From Oikopleura dioica (taxonomy: Eukaryota; Chordata; Appendicularia; Copelata; Oikopleuridae): DNA of 64,000 nt. Where the stretch lies: positions 16,131,208 through 16,195,207 of the forward strand of contig OU015568.1 in assembly GCA_907165135.1 (NCBI GenBank), read 5' to 3'. The notes under the pieces are model-generated. The model saw nothing but the letters and a program-made list of their open reading frames with translations. It did no database searches and was not told where the DNA came from. The position numbers and the translations under genes are program-made. The stretch's first letter is position 1, and each line of letters starts with the position of its first letter. Below, one piece after another: positions 34,523 through 47,200 of the stretch.

Positions 34523-35773
34523 ATGTTTGTGTACGATGGCGCCCAACCGGGAACTCCACGCTCAGTTCACAATCATCCACCAGCGAACGCGAGTAGAACA
34601 TCGAGTCTCCGGCTTTCCCCGACTCCGAGCTCCAGGACGCTCGACGATTTCACGTTTGCGAAGCCCGCTCTTCCGTCTCGGTAAGTTTTAACAGAGAGAT
34701 ATTTAATTACAAAAAATATAGTTCGATGCAAATGGCAACGAACGATCTTCAAGGTCCAGATGAAGCTCAAACGCGGCCAGTAGCTGAGCCAGCTTTTACC
34801 GCGTACGAAACAACAAGCTTTGGTAACGCTCCTCCGAGTACCACTTTGCCAGAGCCTGTTGGAACTGGTCGGTATCAACCGATGCATGCGCCATCTTCGC
34901 CCCCACCCGCTTCACCTCGCCGATTATCCGCTGGCCCATCTCAGAAACGGGTACGATTCATGTATTTTTTTGAATTTTTATTCAAATTATTTTCAGGTCA
35001 ATAACTGCGGCGGTTCTCCGAGATTTGACCTTTACTGTCTTCTCACGGCTATGGTTGCCAGCGGACTTTGCGCAGTCGCTGTTTACGTCCTCTTCGCGTC
35101 TGCGCAGCAATGTTTGCCAACCCTCGCCATGGACTCTGGAAATGTCGCTCCTCCGCTCAACCATGCTCGCCGACGTCGATCTCTCACCAGGGATGATTGC
35201 ATTTGCTCCTGCTCGTTCGACCCCCGCGATAAGGGCTGGCTTATCTCCCTTGAAACATCAAAGCCCCTTCCTACCTGCGACGTTGAGAATTACACCATCT
35301 CCGTCAACGGGAAGAAGGTGGCAAATCCTGATCAATTGGAGTTGGAATTCGCTCGGGATTTGCTTGATCTCTTGAGCGCTGTTCTTCTGAAAGACGAAGA
35401 AAACGCTCATCACGACAACGGCAGCGCCGGTAACTCGGAACCGATGACATCCACAACTGCACTCCAGACTACTTCCCGCGCTCCAACCACCACATTCGCC
35501 CCTGCTGTCGGTGAACAGGACGAGATCGTCGTCGATGAACAGAAGGAGATCGACGATCTTTTTGTCAATCCCGGTAAATATTCGCATATTTTTCAAATTT
35601 TAATAATAAAAAAAGAAGTTGCGATTCTTGAACCGCTTGGAGAAATTGACATCGGAAGTGGCGACGATTTCTGGGGCTCCGTTCCAGCAGGTAAAAGCTC
35701 CTTTATAAAACTTTTACAAATACAAATTATAGTTGAGTACACTCTTCCCATCGACGAAAACGAAGAATTCTAA
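34523..35773 (+). CDS. Operon gene B: type II membrane protein with furin-like site
   Basis: Exons 34523-34680, 34722-34950, 34997-35573, 35616-35690, 35733-35773; introns 41-46 bp; 359 aa. Preceded by the acceptor-like CTTTTTTCAG at ~34500. N-terminal ~130 residues are Pro/Ser/Thr-rich and lack a signal peptide. One membrane segment follows (about 140-165, LLTAMVASGLCAVAVYVLF), then HARRRRSL, a basic site of the type cut by furin, and CICSCSFD, then a Cys-poor, Thr-rich and acidic C-terminal region. The layout is a type II envelope-like glycoprotein with a potential processing site just outside the membrane (inference). No homologue recognised. Confidence 0.65.
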
Positions 35774-36103
35774 GTATCCTTCTTAAAACTAACCGTTGAT
35801 GTATCTCGCTTACTGTTAACAAATTCACGCTTCATCAAATTTTTCTGCTCACATTGAAACTTTACGCATTCCCACCCTCTTAATCATTTAGACGCACCTT
35901 CTATCACTTGTTATGCTATTATGATCTATTTTAAAACTGCCCTTTTAATGCACCCTTATCGACACTTTAACAGTTTGGTAATATTTGACTGAGCTGTAGC
36001 TTTGCACTTATTCGACCGACAACCATTTTCGAACTGTTTTTGTCAATGAAGCTTTTTCTCCTTTTATTGTTTCGTTTTTTATCTAGCAAGTTTAAGCAAG
36101 GCA

Positions 36104-37046
36104 ATGGCAAAGAAAAAAGCAGTCGCGCGGCCAGGAACTCCGATTCCTTCCTGGTTAAAAAACCAGATGAAACATGTGCCAGTCCCGGATGTAGTCAAAC
36201 GAAAAGCACATCAAAGCGCGAGGTAAATTAATCGAATCGTACCAATTTAAATTTGTTTATTTAGAGCGCTTTTTGCGCAAGCAGAAAAAGCCGCTAGCGG
36301 CGCTTCTTTTTCAACACTGCCACGACCCCGCTTGCCCGTCGTTTACGAGACTCGAGGTACTTGTAGACAGAAGATTAAGTACTTATCAAATTAGCTGGTA
36401 AACGGAAGCGTATTTCCTCCCCTCGAAACTCTCCTGGCGCCGTCAGAATGTCTCCTGAAAAGAAAAAACGCAACATCATCAAGCGATGTAAGAACAAAGC
36501 GATACTTTGGGGGAAAAAAACGGCAAATACTGCAAAAGGTAATTTTTTAGTTTATTGTAGCGTTTAAGTAAACTGTTTTAGCAATTGCCAAAAATCCTCC
36601 GAAACTGACCACTTCCATCTTGATGGGAGCGTACACTGCTACCTTCGAATTGACGCCAACAAAATATCGAGCTCTTGAGCAAGAAGTTATTTCTGCGAAG
36701 ACTCCACCGCCGCCTTTCAAGATCGACTCACCAAAAACACCTGCACCGTCTCAGCGAGTGAGTGAACTCCTCGCGCAGGATAAAACCCCGATCACCTCTC
36801 GCACGCCGAGAATTATCAAGGGCCGAGGAGTATTGGTTCCTTTCGGCGGGTTCGTGTCCACTGAAGAATTCGTCAAAGATCAAGGTAGGTTTTTGTTAAT
36901 CATCGGTTTATTTCATCGTTAAATTTGATAATTCAGGAACGACCACAATTGGAGAGGCGTTGGACGCCTTTCACTACTCCCCAAAGCCGTGTGCTCGATA
37001 CGCGGCTGTTATCGACAATCTCAAGGCCAAATTCGGCGAATGCTAG
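36104..37046 (+). CDS. Operon gene C: 255-aa basic protein
   Basis: Exons 36104-36222, 36265-36356, 36395-36538, 36582-36884, 36937-37046; four introns of 38-52 bp; frame closes exactly. Starts MAKKKAVARPG after an acceptor-like TTTTTTATCTAG. Very basic in the first half with Lys/Arg clusters (GKRKR, EKKKR, IKRCKNK), then Pro/Thr-rich, then a short ordered C-terminus. It suggests a nucleic-acid- or nucleus-binding protein. Family unknown. Confidence 0.65.
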
Positions 37047-37205
37047 ATTTGAAATGAGTCTCAAAAAGTTCACCTGCTTCTTTCACCTTCGCCTGCATTT
37101 TATGTAGGCATTTATTGAAACGTTCACTGCTATTAATCAAGCCTTTTAAGGCTACACGTTACTTTTTGGCGCTTAAAAAAATTGTTATGTTTTAGACAAC
37201 TCGAA

Positions 37206-39927
37206 ATGTTTACGCACGGCGAAGGTTGTTATCGTAAGAAGACAAAATCGTCTGCTAGCGCTAAGAATAATGGGTCTAGCAAGCTCACTCCGAGAGAATA
37301 CATCGATGGCGGGCGCGGCGCGAATGACTTTAAAACTCCGTCTCCAAAGCCCAAGGAATCTTCTCCTCCGCCGTTGTCCCCTCTTGAAGGAAGGTGCTTT
37401 TGATGATTTATGATTTTTTACTTTCAAGATCATCTAAGCATCCTATAGATCCATTCAATCCTGGTACTAGCGGTTTCATCGAGCCTCCCTTGCGGATCTC
37501 GAAAAAGAAAACGTCGACTTCTGCGCGCCGAGTGAAATTCGACAATCTTCCAATTTCGGAGCGTCAGCCGCGCCGTCAAAAGCGCGAAAAGAAGGATTGG
37601 TTTTATTTTTAATATTTTAAATAGTTAATATAATAATTAAACCAAAAACAGATTGTACCTGAAGCGATCAAAAAGCTAGCTGAAAGGAAGCCCTCACCAA
37701 CTCGACGACGCGGCGAATATCATATTGGTGTTAAAGACTGCTTCGGTCTCGGCTACGAATACCGAGATGCCCCGGATGAGCCCATCTCTTCAATTGCAGT
37801 GTTCCAAGCCAACGCCACTCACCCGTCTTTGCAGCTCAATTGGCAAGAGGAAAAGCTTGTCAATGATATGCTCAAAGGGATCGAAACGGCGCCGTATATT
37901 GCTCAAGCAGCGTCGAACCCTGATCGATCTTTCATTATCGCGAAAGAAGATGACGGCTGCGTTCGATACGTTATTCGAACTACTCACGGCGAAAACAAAT
38001 GTCGCCAAATTTCTGTCGCGCCGGCAGCTGCCCAGAAGAACGATTCCGAGACGGAGGAGATTTTTACACCAACTCCAAAACAACGACAACGGCGATATTC
38101 GGTCTCTTTTACTTCTCGCTGCGCTGCCCCTCAAAAAACATCAAATGCTTGCTTGCGAAAAGATCTCCCATTTTGCGCCGGCGAGAAGCTTCGACGAAAT
38201 GATCCACGCGCGTCTGACATCGACAGCAAGGCGGCTACAGTTCAACCCCTGTATCACGGCGTTGCTCGATTTGAGCAGAAGATCGTGAAAGACCTTGGCA
38301 GCTCGGCAGATCCTGAAGCGTCGAAAGAAGAGGCTAAGGAATTTGCTGATGAAGGAAGCTCCTGGTGCTTGAACCGCCGCGAGCTCAAAAGTATTTGTGC
38401 TACAGCGGCGGACAGCGTGCGCGGCCTTCGCCCTTCTCTAGCCCAAACTGGTTTTGGAAAGTTTCTTCAGCGAAGTTCTTTTATCGTCTCAAGCGATAGC
38501 GACGATGTGGAAAACATTCGCCAGAAGATCATTTCGTCGCAAATCGACAACATTCCAGAGGACAAGTACTGGACGGAACCTGGCAAATACGCGGGACCAA
38601 AAAAATCCTGGGAAGTCTTGGCTGGCTTCCACGCACGATTTTCTCAGGATCTATTCGACAATGTGTACATTGAAACGCTCTATGTTTGGGTAAAAATTAG
38701 TTGTTTATTTGAAAAATTAAAATTAATTATAGGTTCGCTTTGGGAAATCAACATGGAAGCTACTCGACATCAACGATCCTTTGCTTGGCCCGCAATCGAT
38801 CCTCATGACGGCTATCAATGAGTTCAAGATGAAGCCGTTCTTCCCATGGCCAACCTTTTTCAAGGATGACTTCGCCGTTGACAAGGCTCGTCTTCTCTTG
38901 GCCCTGGACTTTGTACCACTGCCTACGGAGCCTCCTGCTGAAATGGTCTGGCCAGAATACACGGTAATACTAAAAGTTTAGCATGTTTTTGATTTTTTTA
39001 TTTAGACCTCCGTTCTTCTCGACCGCGCCGACGAAATTTACCATCCGTCATCGCCGGCGCAAGTCCAAGCGTTGTCCGATGTTATCGAGATAAAACTGTT
39101 CCGAGGAATCCGTGCTCTCCCGGATCATGAAATGACAGCTTTTCTCGGCAGCTCGGACGACGAGGACGTGATCCTCCTCGAACGTTTCGCAATTCTACGA
39201 GACCGATTCGATCAGTACTTTGGCCGCGACCGCGTCCAATCAACTGCGGTTAGAGGATCATCTACGTTCGTCGAAGTCCTCAAAAGCCTGCGCGCCGTCC
39301 TCCCCGAAATCTTTCGGGAGAACGTCGACTACATCCCCACAAATGAGGCATTGCAAATATATCTGATCCGCGCTGCTCAAACTCCTGCCAGTGAGGATGG
39401 AGCTTTTCTCGCCTTGGTAAAATTTTCTTTTTATATTTATTTTAAAATAAATTTAGTTCGGCCTCTCCTCCCCAATTCCAGCAAAATTCTTCAAGCAGCA
39501 TTCGTTTGAGGTATTTCCACAATCTCAAAAACGCGAAACATTTTTGCCATTCGCTGTAAAATCTCGACAAGAGATTATTACAGCCTTCAAGGCAAAATCA
39601 CCAGAACTTCTCAAGGTCTTGGGCGAGGATGCTGAGCCGTTCCTCGAATCAAAATTCAAGTACGACCCCGTTCGCCGCTTGCCCGAGCACAAGCCAGCCG
39701 ACGATAAAAAAGAAGCTTCGGACGTAAAAGACGACAGCAACAATAACAATGGCGACATTGTGTACATCAGTAGCGATGATGCTCCCGCGAAGCATCTCAG
39801 CGATGACGATGACCGCTCCGACAGCGCTTTCTTCCTTGATTGTCCGTCAACAAGCAGCGAAGATGAAATCGTGGCTCCGAAAATCGGCGGGCGCTTTGCT
39901 CTTCTTTCCTCTGAAGAGGAGCTCTGA
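37206..39927 (+). CDS. Operon gene D: ~830-aa protein, possible structural protein
   Basis: ATG 37206 two bases past the acceptor-like TATGTTTTAG/ACAACTCGAA. Exons 37206-37393, 37429-about 37594, 37652-38689, 38733-38963, 39006-39416, 39457-39927. Most introns are GT-AG of 35-43 bp. The second intron lacks a usable GT donor in phase: the frame requires a codon-boundary donor near 37594, where the sequence is AAG/GATTGG, compatible with a non-canonical GA-AG intron of the kind reported in Oikopleura. N-terminus basic and disordered; residues ~150-750 look globular, with no membrane segment; the C-terminal 70 residues are acidic. The longest soluble product of the operon; no family recognised. 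Confidence 0.6.
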
Positions 39928-40020
39928 AAATTTTTTTCGATGTAGACAGTCTGTTTTTCCAGTATTAACTGATGTAATAGCTGTTTTTTCCGACTTATTG
40001 TTTTCAATCCCTTGTTTCAG

Positions 40021-41283
40021 ATAATTGAAAAGGGATGCGGGCGATCGTTTTTGACAGGGTTTCTTGGTGCTTACGATGAATGGGATTGTGAAATCATTCA
40101 CCCCTTTTATCAGCACGACGATTGGTGCTCACGAGGTCATTTCTATAACATTCACTGCCTGGACGAGCCATTATCTACAAGTACCGACACGCCGATCGTA
40201 AAATCTACTCAATCTGTCTCTTCTTTGCCCACAAAAAGAATACGATTGAGCCTCTGGCAACAAGTGAGTCAACGGAATCAACGACGGCTACTACGGCTGA
40301 AACGTCGACATCCATCGCTTCTACAGATGCACAGACGACAAACAGCGTCAGTACCGAACAGTTGGTTACTCTGCCAAATTCAACCGCGCCGTCAAATATT
40401 ACGCAGTTGGCAAGCACAGTCGAAGAAAAAAATCGACTCAAGGTAGGGTAAACTTGCAGGGTATCCTTTTGTTTGTGGTAGCAACTAATTTCTAGGTATG
40501 GTTAAAATTTGGTCAGATCTAAATTGTGCTACTTAATTTTTGTATTTTACAGTTGCTACCATAAAAATTTTGGTACCATGCGATTTTTTGCCACCATGAA
40601 AATTTTGCTACCCTGCAACTTTAAAATTTAATTTTTCTACTTTTAAATCCTAGCTAAAACTCAAATGAGGTGAATTCTCTGGGCGTTTCCTTTTATGCAA
40701 ATTACCAGCGCATTCTTTTGTGTAAATGTTAATCCGCGCGCGTCGACCGTGTCTTCTAGTGTTCGCGCGACCGGAAGGTCATTAAATGTCAACCCGATTT
40801 TCGCGGAAAACCAGTGCATCTTTTTTCGAAAACCGGAAGTTTTGAACTTTTAATCCGATTTTCATGGAAAACTAGTGATATGTTTTCTAAGAACCGGAAA
40901 TAAACGACTAATTTCTCAGAAATTTATTTCAGGGTGCCAACATGGAAGATTTTACTGCTTTTCGTCGCGGCTTTGCTCAGTCTCTACTTGATTGCCTCCT
41001 GTGTCATCAAATACCGGAACCAAAATGAAAATTGTGGCTTAATTCGAGTCATTATTTTCAAACACGTCCGCGACTTCATCTTTGATTTACTATTCTTTTT
41101 GGTGGATCTTATTCGATACTGTTGCGGTTGCATGCGAGAACATCAACGCCCGCGCTGGGGAATGCTTCACGATCAACGGGTCCAGCGTTGGTGCCCGTCA
41201 TATTGCAGAGGTAAGTTTCGGAGTTAATTATCCGAATTATGATTATACGGCTCCTAATTGAGCTGTTAGATATTCGTGATTGA
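40021..41283 (+). CDS. Operon gene E: membrane glycoprotein with mucin-like stalk, 5' end unresolved
   Basis: Exons 40021-40197, 40239-40447, 40933-41210, 41270-41283 (TGA). Introns 41, 485 and 59 bp. The first exon carries a Cys/Trp/His-rich region (five Cys in ~50 residues); the second is a Thr/Ser-rich stalk with N-glycosylation sites (NST, NIT); the third has a clear membrane segment (WKILLLFVAALLSLYLIASCV), a second hydrophobic patch and a Cys-rich tail. No ATG or signal peptide is found in frame; a small upstream exon is likely missing from my model. An alternative splice of the tail could move into the +1 frame after 41093, where open sequence with good codon use runs on toward 41966. 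Confidence 0.5.
40453..40615. repeat. Palindromic insert in the long intron of gene E
   Basis: TGGTAGCAACT at ~40478 pairs with AGTTGCTACCA at ~40551, and the flanking AACTTGCAGGGTA (~40451) pairs with TACCCTGCAACTT (~40602). This forms a ~160-bp near-palindrome, probably a MITE that enlarged this intron. Confidence 0.6.
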
Positions 41284-41308
41284 AAACCCAACAGGTTTGT
41301 AAGAGCGA

Positions 41309-43982
41309 ATGACGGCCAGGGAACTTCTTTTGGACAGGGATAATGTTGTAAACTTTTCTCGAAACAGCTCTCAATATGGAAGCGGCTCGCGAATTTATAA
41401 TGGAACTTTTGGCGCTAGCTCGTACTCATGTTAGTTACTTAATTTTATTAAGTTAATAAGTAAACAATAAGCTATTTCAAAAGTTGTACGTTTTTTAGCC
41501 AGCCGAAACGATCACGACGCTGCGAAGAACACTCAGTATTTTCAAGAGCAGCAACGGAAAAACAAGCGACGAACGGAGCAGTGGCACCGTGCGAATGCGC
41601 AGGCTGAAAGACTTGCAATGCAGGAACGAGAGCAACGTCGGGAATGGCATTTATTTGATCAACAACGTCGACGGCAGCACTCACAACAACCAGAACCACA
41701 CTTTCATCCAACTCGCCCTGTTCAAACTCAGCCGACGTCGCGGCAGCAGCAACAGCAGCAACGATCGCGAGAACAATGCGCGCCTCCACCAAGCTACGCT
41801 CAAGTGTCGCGCGATCCGGACGATGATGAAAATCAGGGTCGTAGAGAGCCTTTGCGACGCAAACGATCTTTGCGAGAATTGGTTTTTGGGAAATCTCCAA
41901 AGAAGAAAAGCCCTTCAAGCGGCGCAAATGTTCAAACAACTCAACTGCCCATGGGAGATATCGTAATCGATTCTGGCGATGCCAATAATAACGAACCTTC
42001 ACCGCCCAATTACGATTTTACTGAGAAAGGAAGCCTTACTTCCATTGCAGAAGAAGAGGAGCCCTTGACAGAGGAAGAACAAGCAGCGAAATGGTTAGAC
42101 ACCAACTATTCTGCTTTGCCTGCTACGTCTGGCTCTTCTTCTTCGTCTGATAGCGATGATGAAATTGATCCTTCGACGCTGATTGAGCTCAAAAAGCTTA
42201 ATCCCAAGGTTGAAGTTTCTTCAATCAGTGAAAAACCCGTGGCGCCCGCATCTGTGGTACAGACGAATCCTCAGTTAAGTCATCTCGTGCGCAAAGGTTC
42301 GATTCGACGTAAACAACCCTGCCCTGCTCATCCTCTGGCTACTCACAGCGTCGATAGCTCGTCCTTTCAATCGAAGGCGGTCAAAGAAGAGCCTTCCGTT
42401 GCAGATGAGGTAAAAAGAGCGTAGAACCCCTGACCGCGCGGAAGCGTGACGGATATTCGACCGGACGAGCGCACGGATGTTTTCCGCAGTCACGATCCTA
42501 GAATTCCAGTCGTCTGGCAGCTGCACAGATGTCATTTTTATTTCCTGAGTTCATGCGTTCGAGGGACCGTTTGGGTCAAATTTTTGTCGGTCTAGCAAGT
42601 GGCGATCACTTCCTTTTTGACGCGTTGACCGTTCCGGAGACGATATCCGGCGGGTTCCGGCTTAACTTCATTCGCGTCGTAATTTTTCCAGTTGAATTGA
42701 CGATGACGACGCTCGTTTTTGCTTCCGGTCGATATCTGTGCACGCTCCAGTTTTTAGCCCCGATTTTCCGCTTCAATTTTTGTGTTTATATCCGTAAAAA
42801 TGAAAATTTAGGAAATCGATCCGGCTGTCGGCCCGACGAAAAAACCGCCAAAATCTACGGTGTATGCGGAAGAAGACGGTGACTCGCCAACCTTTGTTCA
42901 GGCTGTCGGCAGCCTTCGCAAAAAATACGAACTCATGAAGCTAGTTAATAAAGATCTTAAAATCCAGGACGTTAATTTTCAATATGAGCCTGGTCCAATG
43001 AGTCCGATGTCCAAGATATTTCAAGAACGACCTGTTCAAGAAACACGAATTTGGGGTCCGCCGGGCCGCAACGCCGCTTCAGCCCCAAGAAAAGATCAAC
43101 CGGAAAAAAAGGGCGCCCTGGACACTACCGGCAAACATGATTGCCCTTCCTCTGCTAAAGAGACTTCATTTATTCCCGTATCGCTCACGAAAGAAGAAGG
43201 GAACGAATCGATGTCTTTGGCAGAGCAAAAAATTGACCTTGATGAAAGCGCTGCCTCTTTTCATAGCGCAATTTCAATGCCGTACGACTCCCCGGTTGAA
43301 ATTATGAAGAGGTTTTTTAAAATAAATTTTCATATTTAAAACGTTTTTAGCTTCAAGTCATACGATCGATTTGGCAAAAGTTCTGACAACTCCAACCACT
43401 CCGACGATATCAAAATCGTCGACGAAGTCGAAATCAAAGTGGAAGTTCCAAAAGAGCATCCAAAAATCGAAAACGACGAAGATCTTCCCCGAGCTCCTGC
43501 GTCGGAGCCTGCTTCAGTTGACGACGATGTTGACAGTGAGGAATACAGCGACGACGATGTTTTCGAAAGCATTCCCCAAGATCGGCACGTAGTTGTGACT
43601 ACTACAACATCCTCCGTGTCATCGTACGCGTCATCCCTTCTCTCCCAAAGCACGGTTACAACGACAACGTCCGGCTCCTCAGTCTCAAGCGGACAGTCGG
43701 GGTCGACTTCATCCAGTGGCTACCAATCGTCCGACCCTGCCCCAAAAGGAGACACTGTTGACGTTGAAAATGAGCTGATCGATGGCAAAAAGTAATAATC
43801 AATTAGTTTTCGCATTAATAATTGTTTATAGGAGCAAGAGAGTCAATAAGTCTGCGCCAACGTCAAAGACGACAAAAAAGAAAAACACAGCGGAAGCCGA
43901 AGAGGAACGCCCACGACGTTATCCAAAGCGCAGCTGCCGAAAAACTGATCGATTTAGCTACAACCATGGCGATCTTTTTTAA
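41309..43982 (+). CDS. Operon gene F: 707-aa disordered protein with PPxY motifs
   Basis: Exons 41309-41429, 41499-42409, 42812-43311, 43351-43791, 43832-43982; frame closes exactly. Start 26 bp after the end of gene E. Residues 40-130 are Gln/Arg-rich; PPPSY at ~137 and PPNY at ~208 are late-domain-type motifs; a basic RRKRS follows the first. The middle is Glu/Asp-rich and Ser-rich, the last 50 residues strongly basic. No membrane segment. It could be a Gag-like or tegument scaffold recruiting NEDD4/ESCRT factors (inference). Intron 2 is 402 bp, unlike the 39-69 bp others. Over 41499-41966 another frame is also open. Confidence 0.65.
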
Positions 43983-44236
43983 ATCTGTCTTTCAAATTCT
44001 TAGGATCTCACTTAAGTTCTAAATTTTAGCGCTCCGATAGTTTGTTATCAACTTTTGTTTTCAAAAGCCTTGCTCCATCTATCTCAGTGTCGCTCTCACA
44101 CTCCTTTATTTAAATTTGCGCTGTCTTAGTTAGTTCACTTAGAAAAATTGGAAAAATAAAATTTCTTTTTTGCTTAAAATGTCTCTTATTTGAATGACTA
44201 AAAACAGCAACAGCGGCCGTTTAGTTAGAAATAAAG

Positions 44237-47200
44237 ATGACGAAAGTGACGAGGAGTTCGTCGTTGTCGCCGCAGACTCTTTTAATTCCCAGTACAAATC
44301 GCCAAAAAGAGCAAAAGTTGATAACGCAGTCAAAGCAACGACGAAAGTCATTGCTAGGGAAATTGATGGCGGAAATGCCGCCGTTGCCCGAAGCTCCGTC
44401 GACTCTCAGCAGCGGACTAACACCGAAGCTTATCCCCGAACTCATCAATATGAAAAACGAAAAGTCGAAACCTTATCTCATCCCTCAACTTCGGCCCAAG
44501 TGTCAACAAATGACAAAGCCGTTTGTTCACAGCTCCGTAAAGAAATCAATGCAGAATCAGACTCTCATACAGCTTCCTTCGACTCCTCCACTTCATCCAG
44601 TGATTCACCGAATGCCCGCTCCACCAGCTTATCAGGTTTAAATCTAGTGTATTTTTGGGCCAGGCGTAAAAATCTTTTAGCAAGCACCGCAACAGAGAGC
44701 TTTGACGCAGGACCCGATTCAACTGACCATTTTCGGGCGTTTACCTCAAGACGAAACCCTGCAGTCATCGGAAGCGGAAACAACAGAGCAAACGTCGACG
44801 GACAGCGCCAGTGTAACTACAACTACGAATACGAGTACGAGACGGCAGCCATCTTTTCTTCAGAATCTTCTATGTCCTCTCAGAATTCCGATTCATCAGA
44901 TGTTTCTTATTATCCTGGGAATAACTATTCTACTAACGCTTTTACTGATTCTTCTCGGTTTACTTTTTGCGAAAAGCTTCAGCGAGAGCTCCTTGTCACC
45001 GAAAATAGTACTGCCTCCGACCGATCCAGAAGAAATTCGTCCGATGAAGCAAGAAGCAATTCTCATTCACAGAGCGCCAGACGGGGCAATTCTGATTCCT
45101 CAAGAATTCACGGAAGTACTGATCAATTTTCTCAACAGCCTTCAAGACGGTAATTTTGGCTTCTTTTTAAAAATTTATGGATTTTTTAGAGTACGAGTGG
45201 GCGAATCCGCGTTAACCTCCAAATTCGAGCGATCTAGTAATTCCGAACAAGCAGTAGAATTTGCAGTGTACGAAGAATGTTTTCAACGTCGTGGTATTTT
45301 TGGAGATATGAACTTCATGGATTTCGATTTACCTGATCAACTTACGCATTTCTCTTCGTCTCCGTACATGGATGGGCAATGGAGAGATCTTATTTTACTT
45401 GAAGTAAAAGCGAAGGATTGGCAGAAAGTCAAAAACAGAATACTGAACAATCCACCACCTTTAATTCTTCCATTCGAAAAGTCTTCTCCGACGACAACTT
45501 TGAGGAAACAAACAATGGAGTCTTTTCAAACCTTAGAAAGCCGCATTCTTCCAACTCTTGCAAACGATAAAAATGCACAGATTTACACAACTTATCCTGA
45601 GAACGCTCCACTACTTACTGCGGGAGATGTTGCGCCGAATCCTCGATCATACAAAGCGAATCCTGAATATTTTGATGCTGATTACATTTCAGTTGACAGT
45701 TTGCTTGGAGATGTAAATTTTACAAATCCTTCGGGTGCTCTTGCCGCACTTGAATTTACGTTTTCTATCCTGGACATTGATTACAGAGTCGTACAAGATC
45801 CTCAGACAGGCGTTCAATCTACAAAGCTCGTTTCAAGAGCGTTTCGACTAATCAATCCAAACATTTCGGAAGTTATGTATCGAAATCGATTTGCTAACGA
45901 CTCAGCAGTCTTTGATCAAGAAGAATTCGTTTTAAACAATTTCGATGACGAAGTTGATTTAACGGTAGAGTTGACAACGTTACTTGGGGCCTTCTCTTGC
46001 GAAAGCTATAATTTTTCGAAAAAATTTCTTGCAGATGCCGCTTCATTATCAAAAGAATCGCAAAAAATTGTTCCGCCGCCCGTTGAGACAACTCAAACGA
46101 ATCCTGAAGTAAATAACGCCAATGAAGATGAATTTGCCAAGCCTCGCAAAAGTGAAAGAATTCGAAATCAGAAATTGAACACAATTCCGAAGTGCGACGA
46201 TGATGAAGAATTCGAATATATGACAGTACCACTAGAAAAGCGCGTCTACAATTTTGATGCTAACAACTTTCGTATGCGCAGCAAGTTTTTTAATCAGACA
46301 GATCTTTTTAAATATTTGACGCTCTTGGGGAAAACGATCTATTACATGGCGCCCTACTACAAACACTGCCCGCTTCTCTTGGCCAATGATGCTTCAAGTC
46401 TGGACCTGGAGAAAAAAATCCCTCAAGCGCTTCTATCTGACTGGCGAATTGGAAATGTTTCTAAGAAGAAAGTGCGATCCGGAGATAATACAACCAGTTT
46501 TGCTTCATCTTTTGGACCTCAAACTTGTGAAGGAAACATTAGCCTGGCGAAGAGCAAGCTGTTTAATCAAGATGTTTTCCGGATTTTTTGTTTAAAAAAT
46601 CAAACTGACAATAGCGCAGTGCAGTTGCTTATGTCGATAAAAAAGTATTTCAACGACTTCGCTCAGGAGCTCTTTTTACAGGCTCAACAAGCTATCCTTT
46701 TTTCGCCGAGAGAAGTCGAAGAGTTATCAACTTGGAAAAACGGCGCTAGGGAAACTTTACAACAACGTCGAACTCGATTTCGATTGATGCGACTACATTT
46801 ACGATCAAGAAAACAGCTCCTTCTCCATCAAAAACGCCAGATCAAGAGTTTATTGACAAAGTTGCGCATTCTCTATACAGATTTCTGCACTGATTGTCCG
46901 TCTCAGCTCGACAAAAAGTTTCCGACTAAACTAAAATGTTCGTATGAAGATCAACAGTTTCTACAAGCAACTTTTATTCATCAATTTGAAGAAAGAAATA
47001 TCCCAAGCGATGCATTAACTTGTAGCCGATGTTCAAGCCGCTTGAATAATCCATTTTATCGAATTCGTCTCTTTCAAAATTTTGAAAGCACTGTCTCGAG
47101 CACATACTTGCACCACAAACAAGTACAAATGGCGGAAGTTATGAATTTCATGGAACTTGCGTTTAATTTGTGCCCCGACACATTCCTAATTTTTGGTATT

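Noticed and set aside
44194-45153. Ser/Asp-rich ORF as the main frame of gene G
   Set aside because: Its ATG lies upstream of the likely trans-splice acceptor and the alternative frame has a coherent membrane topology and sequons; kept only as a possible isoform.
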